Shown here: piece by piece, positions 1-7,729 of the stretch
How positions within the stretch are numbered: the stretch's first letter is position 1
Layout: each line of letters begins with the position of its first letter
Source: Pseudomonas sp. UFMG81
GTDB taxonomy: Bacteria; Pseudomonadota; Gammaproteobacteria; Pseudomonadales; Pseudomonadaceae
Length of the DNA: 33,681 nucleotides
Reading direction: 5' to 3'
Assembly (NCBI RefSeq): GCF_015354575.1
Contig: NZ_JACAFQ010000042.1
Location: 61,010 to 94,690, forward strand
The notes under the pieces: generated by a model
Told to the model about the DNA's origin: nothing
The model's input: only the letters and a program-made list of their open reading frames with translations
Database searches by the model: none
Translations under genes and position numbers: made by a program

Positions 1-97
1 GGGGAGGGTGGGGCATCGTCCGTCGAGACTAGGCACTGTGGCAGGCGTGCCGCCCGGATCTGACGTATGATCCGCGCCCGCCTCAGGAGCAGCCGCC

Positions 98-298
98 ATG
101 GCCAAAGACATCGACAACCCCTGCGTCTCGCTTTGCCAGCTCAACAGCGAGCTGTGCGTGAGCTGTGGCCGCACCCGTGAAGAGATCCGCAAGTGGCGCG
201 GCATGAAGCGCCCGGAAAAGATGGCCACGGTGCAGCGTGCGGCAACGCGGTTGAAGGCCGTGGTGAAGAAGAATGCCAAGCGGCAGGCACGCGATTGA
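98..298 (+). CDS. DUF1289 family small Cys protein
   Basis: A 66-residue protein with four cysteines in the pattern C9-x3-C13-x6-C20-x2-C23 (ending CVSCGRT), followed by a W-R-x-M segment and a basic, Lys/Arg-rich tail. This is the signature of the DUF1289 family, small cytosolic proteins presumed to bind a metal or an Fe-S cluster through the cysteines; their function is not established. The start ATG is preceded by AGGAG about ten bases upstream. It is followed by a lipoprotein gene on the same strand 69 bases later, without evidence of co-transcription. The family call is firm; any biochemical role is unknown. Confidence 0.85.
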   Translation: MAKDIDNPCVSLCQLNSELCVSCGRTREEIRKWRGMKRPEKMATVQRAATRLKAVVKKNAKRQARD

Positions 299-367
299 GG
301 TGGTGGCTATTTGATGGCTTGGCTATCATGCCCCGCCTCGAAATACCGCAACCATGGATGATCGACC

Positions 368-1180
368 GTGTCGAAGACGTTTCTCCCCCTCGCCCTGGGT
401 ACCGCCTTGCTGGCTGGCTGCGCCAGCCCCCAGCACACCGTTAGCCTCGACAAGCCCCGCCTGATCGGCAACTGGGCCATGCTGCCGCTGGGCAATGGCA
501 TCGCCAATGTGGCCGAGTACCAGGCCGACGGCAAAGTGCGCCTGCATCCATTCAACTGCGTGGAAAGCACTGGCGACGAGGTCGAGGTGTCGGACTACCG
601 CGTGGCGGCCGATGGCAAGTCCATCCATGTCAGCTCGCCGCAGCGTACCTTCGACCTGCAGGTGCTGGCCTACAGTGGCAACTTGATGGTCCTGGGCATG
701 CAAGTCGACCAGGGTCAGCTGAAGTTCATGTACAAGAAGGTCGACACGATCGCGCCGCTGTGCAACCTCTACCCCGACGCCAAGGCCGAAGCCGCCCGGC
801 GCACGGAGTACCAGACACAGGACTTCGTGCCCGCGCCGACGATCCCGGCCCATGCCGGCATGGAGCGTTACATCGGCAATTGGGTGAGCATGAAGCAGGG
901 GCAGCGCCAGGTGCAGATCATGAAGGGCGCGGACGGCCAGCCCTACCTCTCCCTGCCCGACAGCGAGAACTGGCGTTACCTGTTCAACGACGTGCGCTGG
1001 GAAGGGGACGTGCTGCACTACCAGGGCTTCGCCTATTCGCCCAAACCCTCGCTTTACCGCCACCCGTACCACAAGAGCAACATGCCCATGACCCTGGCGC
1101 CTGCCGCCGACGGCAAGTTGCTGAGCACCTTCGAGATCAGCGGCAAGCGCTATGAATACATACTGCAGCGGGCCGACTGA
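368..1180 (+). CDS. Hypothetical lipoprotein
   Basis: A 270-residue protein beginning with GTG. The N-terminus is a lipoprotein signal peptide: a short positive start, a hydrophobic stretch and the lipobox L15-A16-G17-C18, so the mature protein should be lipid-anchored at Cys18. The rest contains two similar-looking modules, each opening with IGNW (residues about 33 and 170, 'LIGNWAML' and 'YIGNWVSM'), suggesting an internally duplicated beta-rich, lipocalin-like fold. I do not recognise a named family and assign no function. The GTG start is chosen because it gives the correct distance to the lipobox; no upstream ATG in this frame does so. Confidence 0.75.
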   Translation: MSKTFLPLALGTALLAGCASPQHTVSLDKPRLIGNWAMLPLGNGIANVAEYQADGKVRLHPFNCVESTGDEVEVSDYRVAADGKSIHVSSPQRTFDLQVLAYSGNLMVLGMQVDQGQLKFMYKKVDTIAPLCNLYPDAKAEAARRTEYQTQDFVPAPTIPAHAGMERYIGNWVSMKQGQRQVQIMKGADGQPYLSLPDSENWRYLFNDVRWEGDVLHYQGFAYSPKPSLYRHPYHKSNMPMTLAPAADGKLLSTFEISGKRYEYILQRAD

Positions 1181-1192
1181 GCCCCCTGGCGT

Positions 1193-1279
1193 TTAGCTGG
1201 CGTATTGAGCGACGAAGTTGCCGAAAGCCCCGTTTTCCTTGTGCCATTCGATCAGACTGGTGAACGCATCACTACCGGG
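1193..1279 (-). pseudogene. 3' remnant of a lost minus-strand gene
   Basis: Read on the minus strand, this stretch is an open frame ending in TAA with 28 codons of protein-like composition (DAFTSLIEWHKENG, then AFGNFVAQYAS), immediately preceded in frame by a stop at 1280-1282. It looks like the C-terminal end of a gene whose body is missing; the lower-GC gene at 1600 lies where the body would have been. The parent family is not recognised. It could also be chance, since it is short, but codon choice resembles the neighbouring Pseudomonas genes. Confidence 0.4.
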
Positions 1280-1599
1280 TCATGAAGCGCAAGCTTGAAC
1301 CTGGGTTATCGTGTCTGCTCGAAAAGCCAGCGTACGGCGAGCGGAACGTGATCGAGTGGCTGTGAGCGGTGGCATTTTAGTAGGCACGCATTGTTTGTTT
1401 ATCGCTAACCATTATGAATGTTGTCGGTTATTCACGAACGGCGTTGCTACCGTTACAGAACCACTGAGGGCGTTGCTGGCAAAAGACCCGGGCGTGATGA
1501 GGTGGATGACAAGTCTCACTTCAGGCTGAATGCCTGTGTAAAAACTGAGCCCCCCCCAAGGTTCGGCCAAGGGGGTTACTTTTCTCCTGGGGAGGTTTC
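1280..1599. other. Intergenic leader of the 481-codon gene
   Basis: This 320-base gap holds no convincing gene. It is visibly richer in A/T than the flanks. A possible promoter is TTGTTT at 1391-1396 with TATGAA at 1413-1418 (16-base spacer). Just before the gene is a hairpin at 1553-1575 (CCCCC-AA-GG, TTCGG loop, CC-AA-GGGGG), followed by a short T-rich run and then the ribosome-binding site GGGGAGG at 1589-1595. The hairpin could be a terminator or a translation-control element. Confidence 0.45.
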
Positions 1600-3045
1600 A
1601 TGTTCCTGACTCTCCAGCACCCCTTCACCGACATGCGTCGATTCCTCGGCGCGGAAAGTGCTCGCTTGCATCGCCCGCTGTGGCCTCTCGCTGAGGCTCA
1701 GAAGGACTTTGTTCGCGCATCCGGCCTAGTCAGGTTCCGTCGTAAAGGGGGGCTGGATGAATGGGCGGGCGAGGAGTCGTACAGTGATGCAAACCGTGCA
1801 CTGACATTTCCCGATCATTTGCGTCATCTGGCGATTGGCAACGATCATCTCGGGGCGTCTATCGGGCATGCGCTCCGGCGTTACTACTCTGACGGCGGCT
1901 TGGCACGTCTTGAGGTGGGGCTTCGGTTCACCCCCTACAGCGTCACAGGCAATAGTTCAGCCTTCGATCGGTTCAGGTTGTTGCGTGAACTACTTGAGCT
2001 GCCTGTAAGTGTAACGGGCAAAGGGCTCCGGTGTGAGACGCTGGGGTTGGTTCAAGCCGGTGACATGCTCGCTCAGCATTACCTATTTGCGTCCACCCGT
2101 GTAAAAGCGTCTTCGCAGGCTTGGTGGTTCAGTGCTGGGGCGCCAAGCATCGTGCTGGATTATGATCGATTGATCGATGAGCATCTCATCCCGCTCCCGC
2201 CTCATATATCTCAGGTGCTCGAGTTGCCTGATCTGGAGGTAACGGTGTCGCACGCCTGGCTGCAGATCGGCAAGCAACAGTGCGCTGCGTGGTTCATTGC
2301 ACGGGGTAATCGGCATCGAGAGGAGGTCCGTAAGTTGCGGATGCACCTGACGCGACTGCACACCGAGCGAGAATGTCTTAGAACCGTGATTTCCCACGCG
2401 CAAGAGGGTGGAAAACTGGACTGGGTCAAACAAACTGAGCGTGCGGAAACGCTGCAGCATTATTTGAACAATGCGATTCGAGCTATCGAACGGCCGATGC
2501 GTTTCGGCTTTGAGCAGTCAGTCTTGCTGAGCGCAGCACGGGAAGCGTATGGCATCACGCTAAAAGGGCGTACCACCTCGTTTGATGAAATGCGTCAACA
2601 AGTGGCGATGAAAGTGCAGAACTACCTGAGTCGCGAAAGCAAACCCACCCGCATAGTCAATGTTTTCAAGGAGGCGGTCATGACCACCACCATTACACTG
2701 GGCAATTTCACCTTGACGGGTGGCGACTTGAATATAGTTACAGCAAAAACTATCGAGAATAGTTTCAACAAGGCAACCAACTCAGCGCTCGAGCCAGGGC
2801 TCAAGCAGACGCTGGAAAATGCAGTGGCCGAGATTGCCAAAATGATGGTGGCACTACCCAAGGAGCGGGCTGAATTGGTATCCAGGGACTTGGAGACTTT
2901 TACCACTGAAGTCACCTCCGAGAAGCCACGACAAGCGTGGTATGAGCTTTCGGCCCAAGGCATCCTGGAGGCTGCGAAAACGGTCGCTGATATGGCTGTT
3001 CCCGTGACTACTGCAGTTGCGGCGGTGCTCGCGCTGTTGAAGTAA
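1600..3045 (+). CDS. Orphan 481-aa protein, possible two-product gene
   Basis: I do not recognise the N-terminal 350 residues; they are mixed alpha/beta with no obvious membrane segment. Around residue 361 a distinct module begins (MTTTITLGNFTLTGGDLN), with a small beta-strand stretch, then IENSFNKA, a long helical region and a hydrophobic C-terminal end (VPVTTAVAAVLALLK). Modules with a short strand followed by 'SFNKA' and helices ending in a hydrophobic tail occur, as I recall, at the C-termini of assorted bacterial defence or conflict proteins; this is recollection, not a search. The start has a strong GGGGAGG site four bases upstream. Base composition is lower in GC and codon use is unlike the neighbours, and there is no operon partner, all suggesting horizontal acquisition. 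An equally strong internal site would give the last 121 residues as a separate protein (separate entry). Confidence 0.7.
   Translation: MFLTLQHPFTDMRRFLGAESARLHRPLWPLAEAQKDFVRASGLVRFRRKGGLDEWAGEESYSDANRALTFPDHLRHLAIGNDHLGASIGHALRRYYSDGGLARLEVGLRFTPYSVTGNSSAFDRFRLLRELLELPVSVTGKGLRCETLGLVQAGDMLAQHYLFASTRVKASSQAWWFSAGAPSIVLDYDRLIDEHLIPLPPHISQVLELPDLEVTVSHAWLQIGKQQCAAWFIARGNRHREEVRKLRMHLTRLHTERECLRTVISHAQEGGKLDWVKQTERAETLQHYLNNAIRAIERPMRFGFEQSVLLSAAREAYGITLKGRTTSFDEMRQQVAMKVQNYLSRESKPTRIVNVFKEAVMTTTITLGNFTLTGGDLNIVTAKTIENSFNKATNSALEPGLKQTLENAVAEIAKMMVALPKERAELVSRDLETFTTEVTSEKPRQAWYELSAQGILEAAKTVADMAVPVTTAVAAVLALLK
2668..2682 (+). promoter_or_regulatory. Internal ribosome-binding site and in-frame ATG
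   Basis: AAGGAGG at 2668-2674 stands five bases before an ATG at 2680-2682 that is in frame with the 481-codon gene (codon 361). It is a near-perfect Shine-Dalgarno at ideal spacing, and the ATG falls at the visible boundary between the N-terminal region and the C-terminal module. Translation from here would give a free 121-residue C-terminal protein. The site is seen directly; its use is inference. Confidence 0.6.
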
Positions 3046-3273
3046 TAGACAGTCAGGCGCTGGCTTACCTGGTAGCAGAGGTGTGTTCAGCGTGCCCAGT
3101 ACCACGGACACCGAGCCGTCAGATCCGCCGTGGCTGCGCGACCAGAACACAGCCAGCCATGGTTCATATGCCCGCCAGCTATTCACTCACTGCCGCCTCC
3201 CCCAAAACTGGTAACAGCTATTTTTTCGCAATACCATTGATGCCCGTTTTCGATCAAACCAGCGGAGCCCTGG

Positions 3274-4182
3274 GTGAGCATCAACTTCGACCTGAACGAC
3301 CTGAAGGCCTTCCGCGCCGTCGTCGAGCAAGGCAGCTTCCGCCGTGCCGCCGATGCGATCCGCATTACCCAGTCGGCCTTGAGCCGGCGCATCGAAAAGC
3401 TTGAAACGGCCTTGGGTGTGAAGCTGCTGGAGCGCACCACCCGTAAAGTGTCGCTGACCAACGTCGGCCGGGCGTTCCTGCCGCAAGTGGAGCGCCTGCT
3501 CGACGACCTCGACCTGGCCCTGTTGAGCGTCGGCGATGGTGGCGCGCTGCGCACCGGCACCCTGACCATCGCCTGCGTGCCGTCGGCCGCCTACTACTTC
3601 ATGCCCCATGCGATCCGCGAATTCCACGGGCAGTACCCCAAGGTCCGGATCAGCCTGCTCGATGCCTCGGCCAACGAGGTCAGCGCCGCGGTGGCCTCGG
3701 GCGAGGCGGATTTCGGCGTGAGCTTCACCGGCAACCTGGCGCCGGAGATCGAGTTCAGCCCGCTGCTGGAAGAGCGCTATGTCATCGCCTGCCGCCAGGA
3801 CCACCCGCTGGCGCGCCAGCAAGCGGTCACCTGGGCCGAGGCCTACAGCCACGACTACATCACCCTCGGCAAGGCCTCGGGCAACCGCCTGGTGCTGGAC
3901 CGCGCCCTGGCGGGCATGCAGGTGGAGAAACAGAGCATCTGCGAGGCGCAGCACGTGACCACGCTGCTGGGGCTGATCGAGGCGGGGCTGGGGATTGCCG
4001 CCGTGCCCTCGATCGCCATGCCGGTGGGGGCGCACCCGATCCTGGCGCAGGTAGCGCTGGTGGAGCCGGCCGTGACCCGGCAGATGGGCGTGCTCAAGCG
4101 CCGCGGGCGTACCTTGACGCCCGCAGCGCTGGAGTTCGAGCGGTTGATCCGGCAGTTGCCGGGCACCTTACCGGGGCACTGA
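3274..4182 (+). CDS. LysR-family transcriptional regulator
   Basis: A 302-residue LysR-type regulator. Residues about 6-65 form the winged helix-turn-helix (LKAFRAVVEQGSFRRAA, then TQSALSRRIEKLE and LLERTTRKVSLT); residues about 90-295 form the two-lobed, periplasmic-binding-like effector domain. The start is GTG. The gene runs towards the binding-protein/MFS pair and its end overlaps the end of the binding-protein gene by 15 bases, so it is convergent with it. LysR proteins often control adjacent transport genes, and the carboxylate-symporter neighbour suggests the effector may be a small organic acid, but this is inference. Its own leader has TGGTA-N18-TACCA at 3209-3236, a possible autoregulatory site. 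Confidence 0.9.
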   Translation: MSINFDLNDLKAFRAVVEQGSFRRAADAIRITQSALSRRIEKLETALGVKLLERTTRKVSLTNVGRAFLPQVERLLDDLDLALLSVGDGGALRTGTLTIACVPSAAYYFMPHAIREFHGQYPKVRISLLDASANEVSAAVASGEADFGVSFTGNLAPEIEFSPLLEERYVIACRQDHPLARQQAVTWAEAYSHDYITLGKASGNRLVLDRALAGMQVEKQSICEAQHVTTLLGLIEAGLGIAAVPSIAMPVGAHPILAQVALVEPAVTRQMGVLKRRGRTLTPAALEFERLIRQLPGTLPGH

Positions 4183-4944
4183 GTCCAGCCCGGTGGCCTG
4201 TACGGTGGCTTGCACGGCGGGGGAGGCCAGGTAGTCGAGCAGCTGCCGCGCTTCGGTGGGGTGCTGCGCGCCGGTCGGGATGCCTGCGGCGAAACGGGTG
4301 ACCGACTGCACGTCTTCGGGCAGCTTGCCGGCGAAGGTCACGCCGGGCACCGGCAGCAGCTCGGCCACCTGCTGGAAACCGACCTGATAGTCGCCCTTGG
4401 CGACCACCGAGGCCACGGGGATACGCTCGATCATGGTGCCCTTGGGGGCCAGCTGCGCCTGGATGCCGAGCTTGTCGAACAGCTGCTTTTCGACGTAGAC
4501 GCCGCTGGCGCTGTCCGAATAGGCCACCGATCGCGCAGCCAGCAGGGTCTGCTTCAGGCCGGCCGTGGTGCTGATGTCCGGCTTGGGTTCGCCGGCCCGC
4601 ACCACCATGCCGATGCGCGAGTCCGCCAGTTCGACGCGGGAATCGGCGGCGACCTTGCCCTGACGGATCAGCTCGTCCAGGGCGTAGCCGACCATGATCA
4701 CCACGTCGGCCGGCTCGCCGCGCTGCAAGCGGTTGGGGATCGCCTCCGGGGCCTTGCCCATGGACGGGCCGAGCACGGTGGTCAGGGTGTTGCCGCTGTT
4801 GGCGGCGAACTGCGGGCCAAGGCGTTTATAGGCGGCGGTGAAGCCGCCCGAGGTCATCACGGTGAGGTCGGCGGCCACGGCGCCGCCGCATTGCACGGTG
4901 GCGGCTATGGCCACTGCCAGCCAGGGTTTGATCCAAGCGTTCAT
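4168..4944 (-). CDS. Periplasmic substrate-binding protein, ModA-like
   Basis: A 258-residue protein with a classical signal peptide (MNAWIKPWLAVAIAA to the cleavage region GGAVAA-DLTV near residue 25), followed by the fold of the molybdate/sulfate-type extracellular binding proteins (SBP_bac_11), with 'TVMTSGGFTAAYKRL' early, 'GEPADVVIM' and 'YSDSASGVYVEKQL'. True ModA proteins bind oxyanions, but this subgroup is widespread beside other transporters and no modB/modC is present, so molybdate is not supported. It starts 11 bases after the MFS symporter gene and is surely co-transcribed with it; it might deliver or sense the symporter substrate. The start chosen gives a proper signal peptide; the open frame upstream runs inside the MFS gene and is discarded. 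Confidence 0.85.
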   Translation of the reverse strand: MNAWIKPWLAVAIAATVQCGGAVAADLTVMTSGGFTAAYKRLGPQFAANSGNTLTTVLGPSMGKAPEAIPNRLQRGEPADVVIMVGYALDELIRQGKVAADSRVELADSRIGMVVRAGEPKPDISTTAGLKQTLLAARSVAYSDSASGVYVEKQLFDKLGIQAQLAPKGTMIERIPVASVVAKGDYQVGFQQVAELLPVPGVTFAGKLPEDVQSVTRFAAGIPTGAQHPTEARQLLDYLASPAVQATVQATGLDSVPR

Positions 4945-4955
4945 CAATGCACTCC

Positions 4956-6248
4956 TCAGGCGGCAACGGTGGCGGGGCGGGCGGCCAAGCGGCGGTACAG
5001 CACCAGCGTGGCGGCGAACGCGCAGCAGGCGGCGAACATCATCCAGTAGGCCGGCGCGGCCTTGTCGCCGGTGACGTGGATCAGCCAGGTCGAAATCGCC
5101 GGGGTGAAACCACCGAACAGCGCGGTGGCCAGGCTGTAGGCCAGGGAGAAGCCCGCCACCCGCACCTGCACCGGCATGATTTCGGTCAGCGCCGGGATCA
5201 TCGCGCCGTTGTACAGCCCGTAGAGGAACGAGAACCACAGCAGCACTTCGAGCATGTGCGCGAAGGTCGGTGCCTGGGCGAGGAATTCCAGGGCCGGGTA
5301 GGCGGTGAGCACGGTTAGCAGCGACATGGCGGCGAGCAACGGCTTGCGCCCAAAGCGATCGCTCAAGGCGCCACCGATCGGCAGCCAGGCAAAGTTCGAC
5401 ACCGCCACCAGCAGTGTCACAATCAGCGCATCGCTGGTGCTCAGTTGCAGCACCGTCTTGCCGAAGGTGGGGGCGTACACGGTGATCATGTAGAAGGCGG
5501 TGGTGGTCATGGCCACCATCAGCATGCCGAGCAGTACCACGCCGGTGTTGTCCAGCAGCGTGCGCAGCACGGCGCGCATGTCCGGGCGATGCTGGCGGGC
5601 GGTGAACTCTTCGGTTTCGGCGAGGTTGCGGCGCAGCAGGAAGATCATCGGGATGATCAGGCAGCCCACGGCGAAGGGCACGCGCCAGCCCCAGTCAGAC
5701 AGTTGCGCCGGTGACAGCCACTGGTTCAGTGCATAGCCCAGGGCGGCGGCGACGACGATGGCGACCTGCTGGCTGGCGGACTGCCAGCTGGCATAGAAGC
5801 CCTTGCGTCCCGGCGTGGCCATTTCGGCCAGGTACACCGACACGCCGCCCAGCTCGGCACCGGCGGAGAAGCCCTGCAACAGGCGCCCCAGCAACACCAG
5901 CAACGGCGCCCACAGGCCGATGCTGGCGTAGCCCGGCACCAGCACGATGAGCAGGGTGCCGCTGGCCATGATCGCCAGGGTGACGATCAGGCCCTTGCGC
6001 CGGCCGACATCGTCGATGTACGCCCCCAGCAGCACGGCACCCAGCGGGCGCATGAGAAAGCCTGCGCCGAATACGGCGAAGGTCATCATCAGCGCGGCGA
6101 ATTCGTTGGCGGCAGGGAAGAACGCGGCGGCGATATGGGTGGCGTAGAAGCCGAACAGGAAGAAGTCGAACTGTTCGAGGAAGTTACCGGACGTGACCCG
6201 AAAGACCTGGGCGGCCTTCGACTGGCCCTGGTGGGCAGGCTGACTCAT
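4956..6248 (-). CDS. MFS symporter, citrate/tricarballylate type (MHS family)
   Basis: A 430-residue, 12-helix major facilitator. The N-terminus (VTSGNFLEQFDFFLFGFY) is the hallmark of the metabolite:H+ symporter subfamily that includes citrate (CitA) and tricarballylate (TcuC) permeases. The loop 2-3 signature appears as GAYIDDVGRRKGL and the second-half copy as GALSDRFGRKPLL. It should import a di- or tricarboxylate with protons across the inner membrane. GGAG lies nine bases before the ATG. It is first in an operon with the binding-protein gene and convergent with the LysR gene. Two palindromes upstream (6270-6283, 6343-6367) are plausible operators. The substrate is not determinable from sequence alone. 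Confidence 0.88.
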   Translation of the reverse strand: MSQPAHQGQSKAAQVFRVTSGNFLEQFDFFLFGFYATHIAAAFFPAANEFAALMMTFAVFGAGFLMRPLGAVLLGAYIDDVGRRKGLIVTLAIMASGTLLIVLVPGYASIGLWAPLLVLLGRLLQGFSAGAELGGVSVYLAEMATPGRKGFYASWQSASQQVAIVVAAALGYALNQWLSPAQLSDWGWRVPFAVGCLIIPMIFLLRRNLAETEEFTARQHRPDMRAVLRTLLDNTGVVLLGMLMVAMTTTAFYMITVYAPTFGKTVLQLSTSDALIVTLLVAVSNFAWLPIGGALSDRFGRKPLLAAMSLLTVLTAYPALEFLAQAPTFAHMLEVLLWFSFLYGLYNGAMIPALTEIMPVQVRVAGFSLAYSLATALFGGFTPAISTWLIHVTGDKAAPAYWMMFAACCAFAATLVLYRRLAARPATVAA

Positions 6249-6269
6249 GGTGTTCTCCAGCGTTTTTTG

Positions 6270-6283
6270 ACTTATTTGTAAGT
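6270..6283. promoter_or_regulatory. Palindrome ahead of the MFS symporter
   Basis: ACTTA-TTTG-TAAGT is a perfect 5-base inverted repeat 22 bases before the symporter ATG. It overlaps a direct repeat of TTGTAAgT and TTGTAAcT (6276-6283, 6286-6293). The position suits an operator or a translational control site. A regulator is not known; the nearby LysR protein is the first candidate. Confidence 0.35.
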
Positions 6284-6342
6284 GCTTGTAACTGGAGATT
6301 CTGGGTGAAAGCGGCGCTCAGGATAATCGTTGAATTTTCATG

Positions 6343-6367
6343 GATTGATGCGGTTTGGCGATCAATC
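6343..6367. promoter_or_regulatory. LysR-like operator, GATTGAT-N11-ATCAATC
   Basis: A perfect 7-base inverted repeat with an 11-base spacer, lying about 95 bases upstream of the symporter start. Its dimensions (interrupted dyad with T-N11-A geometry) are those of LysR-family recognition sites. It sits between the symporter and the end of the toxin gene. The dyad is seen directly; its function is inferred. Confidence 0.45.
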
Positions 6368-6450
6368 GTGGGGTCGAGCTTTGCGAATGAGGAGAATGAT
6401 GGACACAGGCGGGGCCGGTGGGAGGGGCGCGGCAGCATTTGAGGCAATGG

Positions 6451-6819
6451 TCACTCAGGTAGGTCGGCGCTTGGCAGGTGCCAGGAAACTTCCATCGCGT
6501 CATGCAGAATACGCACGATTTCCAGGGTCTGTTTTGTCCCAAGGCGATAGAAGATGATGTGCCGTGGCTTGAGGATGCGGGGGCTGGAGACGCGCTGGCG
6601 ACAATGGGCGAGATGCAGGCTTCTCAGTCCCGCAGAGAGCTCGTTGCGCGCTTTGCTACCTGGTTTTTCCGGGTCTTCGATCAGCGAGCTCAGTGCTGCT
6701 TGCAAGAGGTTCTGGTAGCGGTGGCGGACATTTTCGCCAAATTTCTGCTCGGTATAACGCAGGATATCCACGATATCGCTCCGCGCTTGGAGCGAGACAC
6801 GTAACGCAAGCGTGCTCAT
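6451..6819 (-). CDS. RelE/ParE-family toxin
   Basis: A 122-residue protein of the RelE/ParE superfamily: an N-terminal helical hairpin (ALRVSLQARSDIVDI), then GLRSLHLAHC and the C-terminal beta-strand signature HIIFYRLG ... IVRILHDAMEV. ParE members inhibit DNA gyrase and RelE members cleave mRNA at the ribosome; the sequence, with its RILH motif and ParD partner, favours ParE. It is somewhat longer than the usual 95-105 residues, with an extra segment around RVSSPRILKP. Its ATG overlaps the antitoxin stop (ATGA), implying translational coupling. The start chosen is this overlapping ATG, not the longer upstream frame. Confidence 0.88.
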   Translation of the reverse strand: MSTLALRVSLQARSDIVDILRYTEQKFGENVRHRYQNLLQAALSSLIEDPEKPGSKARNELSAGLRSLHLAHCRQRVSSPRILKPRHIIFYRLGTKQTLEIVRILHDAMEVSWHLPSADLPE

Positions 6820-7094
6820 ATGCCGCTGCTGGCTTGCCTGCCCAGCGTTTCGAGGTAGGTTTCGAGCTCTGATGGATCGATGTCTTCGCACTCTCCACGA
6901 TCCAGTTGCATCAAGCCGATCGAGGTTGCGTTGCGCAGTGCTTCAAGTTTTGCCGTTTCCTCTGCTTCCCGTTCCAGGAGCAGGCGCAGGCCCGCGCGAA
7001 CGACTTCGCTGAAGTTCTGGTAGCGGCCAGTCTTGACCAGTTCGTCGATGGATTGCTCCATCGGATTCGGTACAACGACATTGTGCGTGGCCAT
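6816..7094 (-). CDS. ParD-like ribbon-helix-helix antitoxin
   Basis: A 92-residue protein with an N-terminal ribbon-helix-helix DNA-binding domain (VVPNPMEQSIDELV, then NFSEVVRAGLRLLLERE) and an acidic C-terminal half (ECEDIDPSELETYLETL) that would wrap and neutralise the toxin. This is the ParD/CC2985 type. It comes first in the operon, with AAGGA six bases before ATG. The perfect palindrome at 7119-7135, overlapping the predicted promoter, is the likely site for autorepression by the antitoxin or complex. Probably maintains itself as a chromosomal addiction or stress module. Confidence 0.9.
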   Translation of the reverse strand: MATHNVVVPNPMEQSIDELVKTGRYQNFSEVVRAGLRLLLEREAEETAKLEALRNATSIGLMQLDRGECEDIDPSELETYLETLGRQASSGI

Positions 7095-7118
7095 GGTGAA
7101 TCCTTTGCCGGAGTGGGG

Positions 7119-7135
7119 ATGGCATTTTATGCCAT
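7119..7135 (-). promoter_or_regulatory. Operator palindrome of the toxin-antitoxin operon
   Basis: ATGGCAT-TTT-ATGCCAT is a perfect 7-base dyad starting 25 bases before the antitoxin ATG. On the minus strand it overlaps a candidate -10 (CATAAA), with TTGGCT as a candidate -35 about 18 bases upstream. This is the arrangement expected for autorepression by a ribbon-helix-helix antitoxin. Confidence 0.65.
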
Positions 7136-7298
7136 AACTTTGCACTGACAGCCAAAACAGACGACTGTCGGTTGCCTGCTGAAGATAGGGCTTGCTAGCA
7201 ACGCTGGCTTTCACAACGAGTAGATCGCATTTGCCATCGGGCAGTTCTGAACCATGCTTGACCCTGGTGATCACCACGGTATTCAAGGAGAGTCAGGC

Positions 7299-7703
7299 AT
7301 GTTCAAACCGCGTTTTGTAACCGCCATGCTGCTTGGCGCACTGGCCGTGGCTCTCACGGCTTGTAGCAGCATCGATGCGCGCACCACCGAATACGTCGGT
7401 GCCCCGCACGCGGCGCCGACCCTGCCCGCCAATGTGGAGGTCCTGCGCCGGGAGCCAGTGCGGCCGCATGTGCGGCTGGGTGAAATCGTGGTCAGCGCCG
7501 GCACCGATGCGTCGGCTTCCGCCGCCGAGATCGAACAGAAGCTGCGCAGCGAGGCGGCGGGTATCGGCGGTGATGCCGTGGTGGTGGTGTACGACCGTAT
7601 CCAGCCGACGGCGGCCTATGTCAGCGGACCGTTGTGGGACCGCGATATCCACTCCATCGAAGGGCGCAAGTTGAAGGGAATTGTCATTCGCTATACGCGT
7701 TGA
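7299..7703 (+). CDS. Small hypothetical lipoprotein
   Basis: A 134-residue protein with a lipoprotein signal peptide: MFKPRF, a hydrophobic core, and the lipobox L19-T20-A21-C22. The mature part has 'LGEIVVSAG' and 'AAGIGGDAVVVVYDRI', a pattern seen in small outer-membrane lipoproteins of unknown function with a YbjQ/RcsF-like alpha-beta core; this resemblance is weak. AAGGAG lies eight bases before the ATG, which is preferred over the upstream in-frame start at 7254. It stands alone and is followed by the long inverted repeat. Confidence 0.75.
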   Translation: MFKPRFVTAMLLGALAVALTACSSIDARTTEYVGAPHAAPTLPANVEVLRREPVRPHVRLGEIVVSAGTDASASAAEIEQKLRSEAAGIGGDAVVVVYDRIQPTAAYVSGPLWDRDIHSIEGRKLKGIVIRYTR

Positions 7704-7729
7704 TGGGGGGATGGCGACAGGCACCAAGG

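Noticed and set aside
1311..1529. A 72-codon frame in the gap before the orphan gene
   Set aside because: No ribosome-binding site, no recognisable composition, and it covers the putative promoter region.
4210..5049. Plus-strand 279-codon frame opposite the binding protein and MFS genes
   Set aside because: Shadow frame rich in Gly, His, Gln, Arg without domain features; the minus-strand genes are clear.
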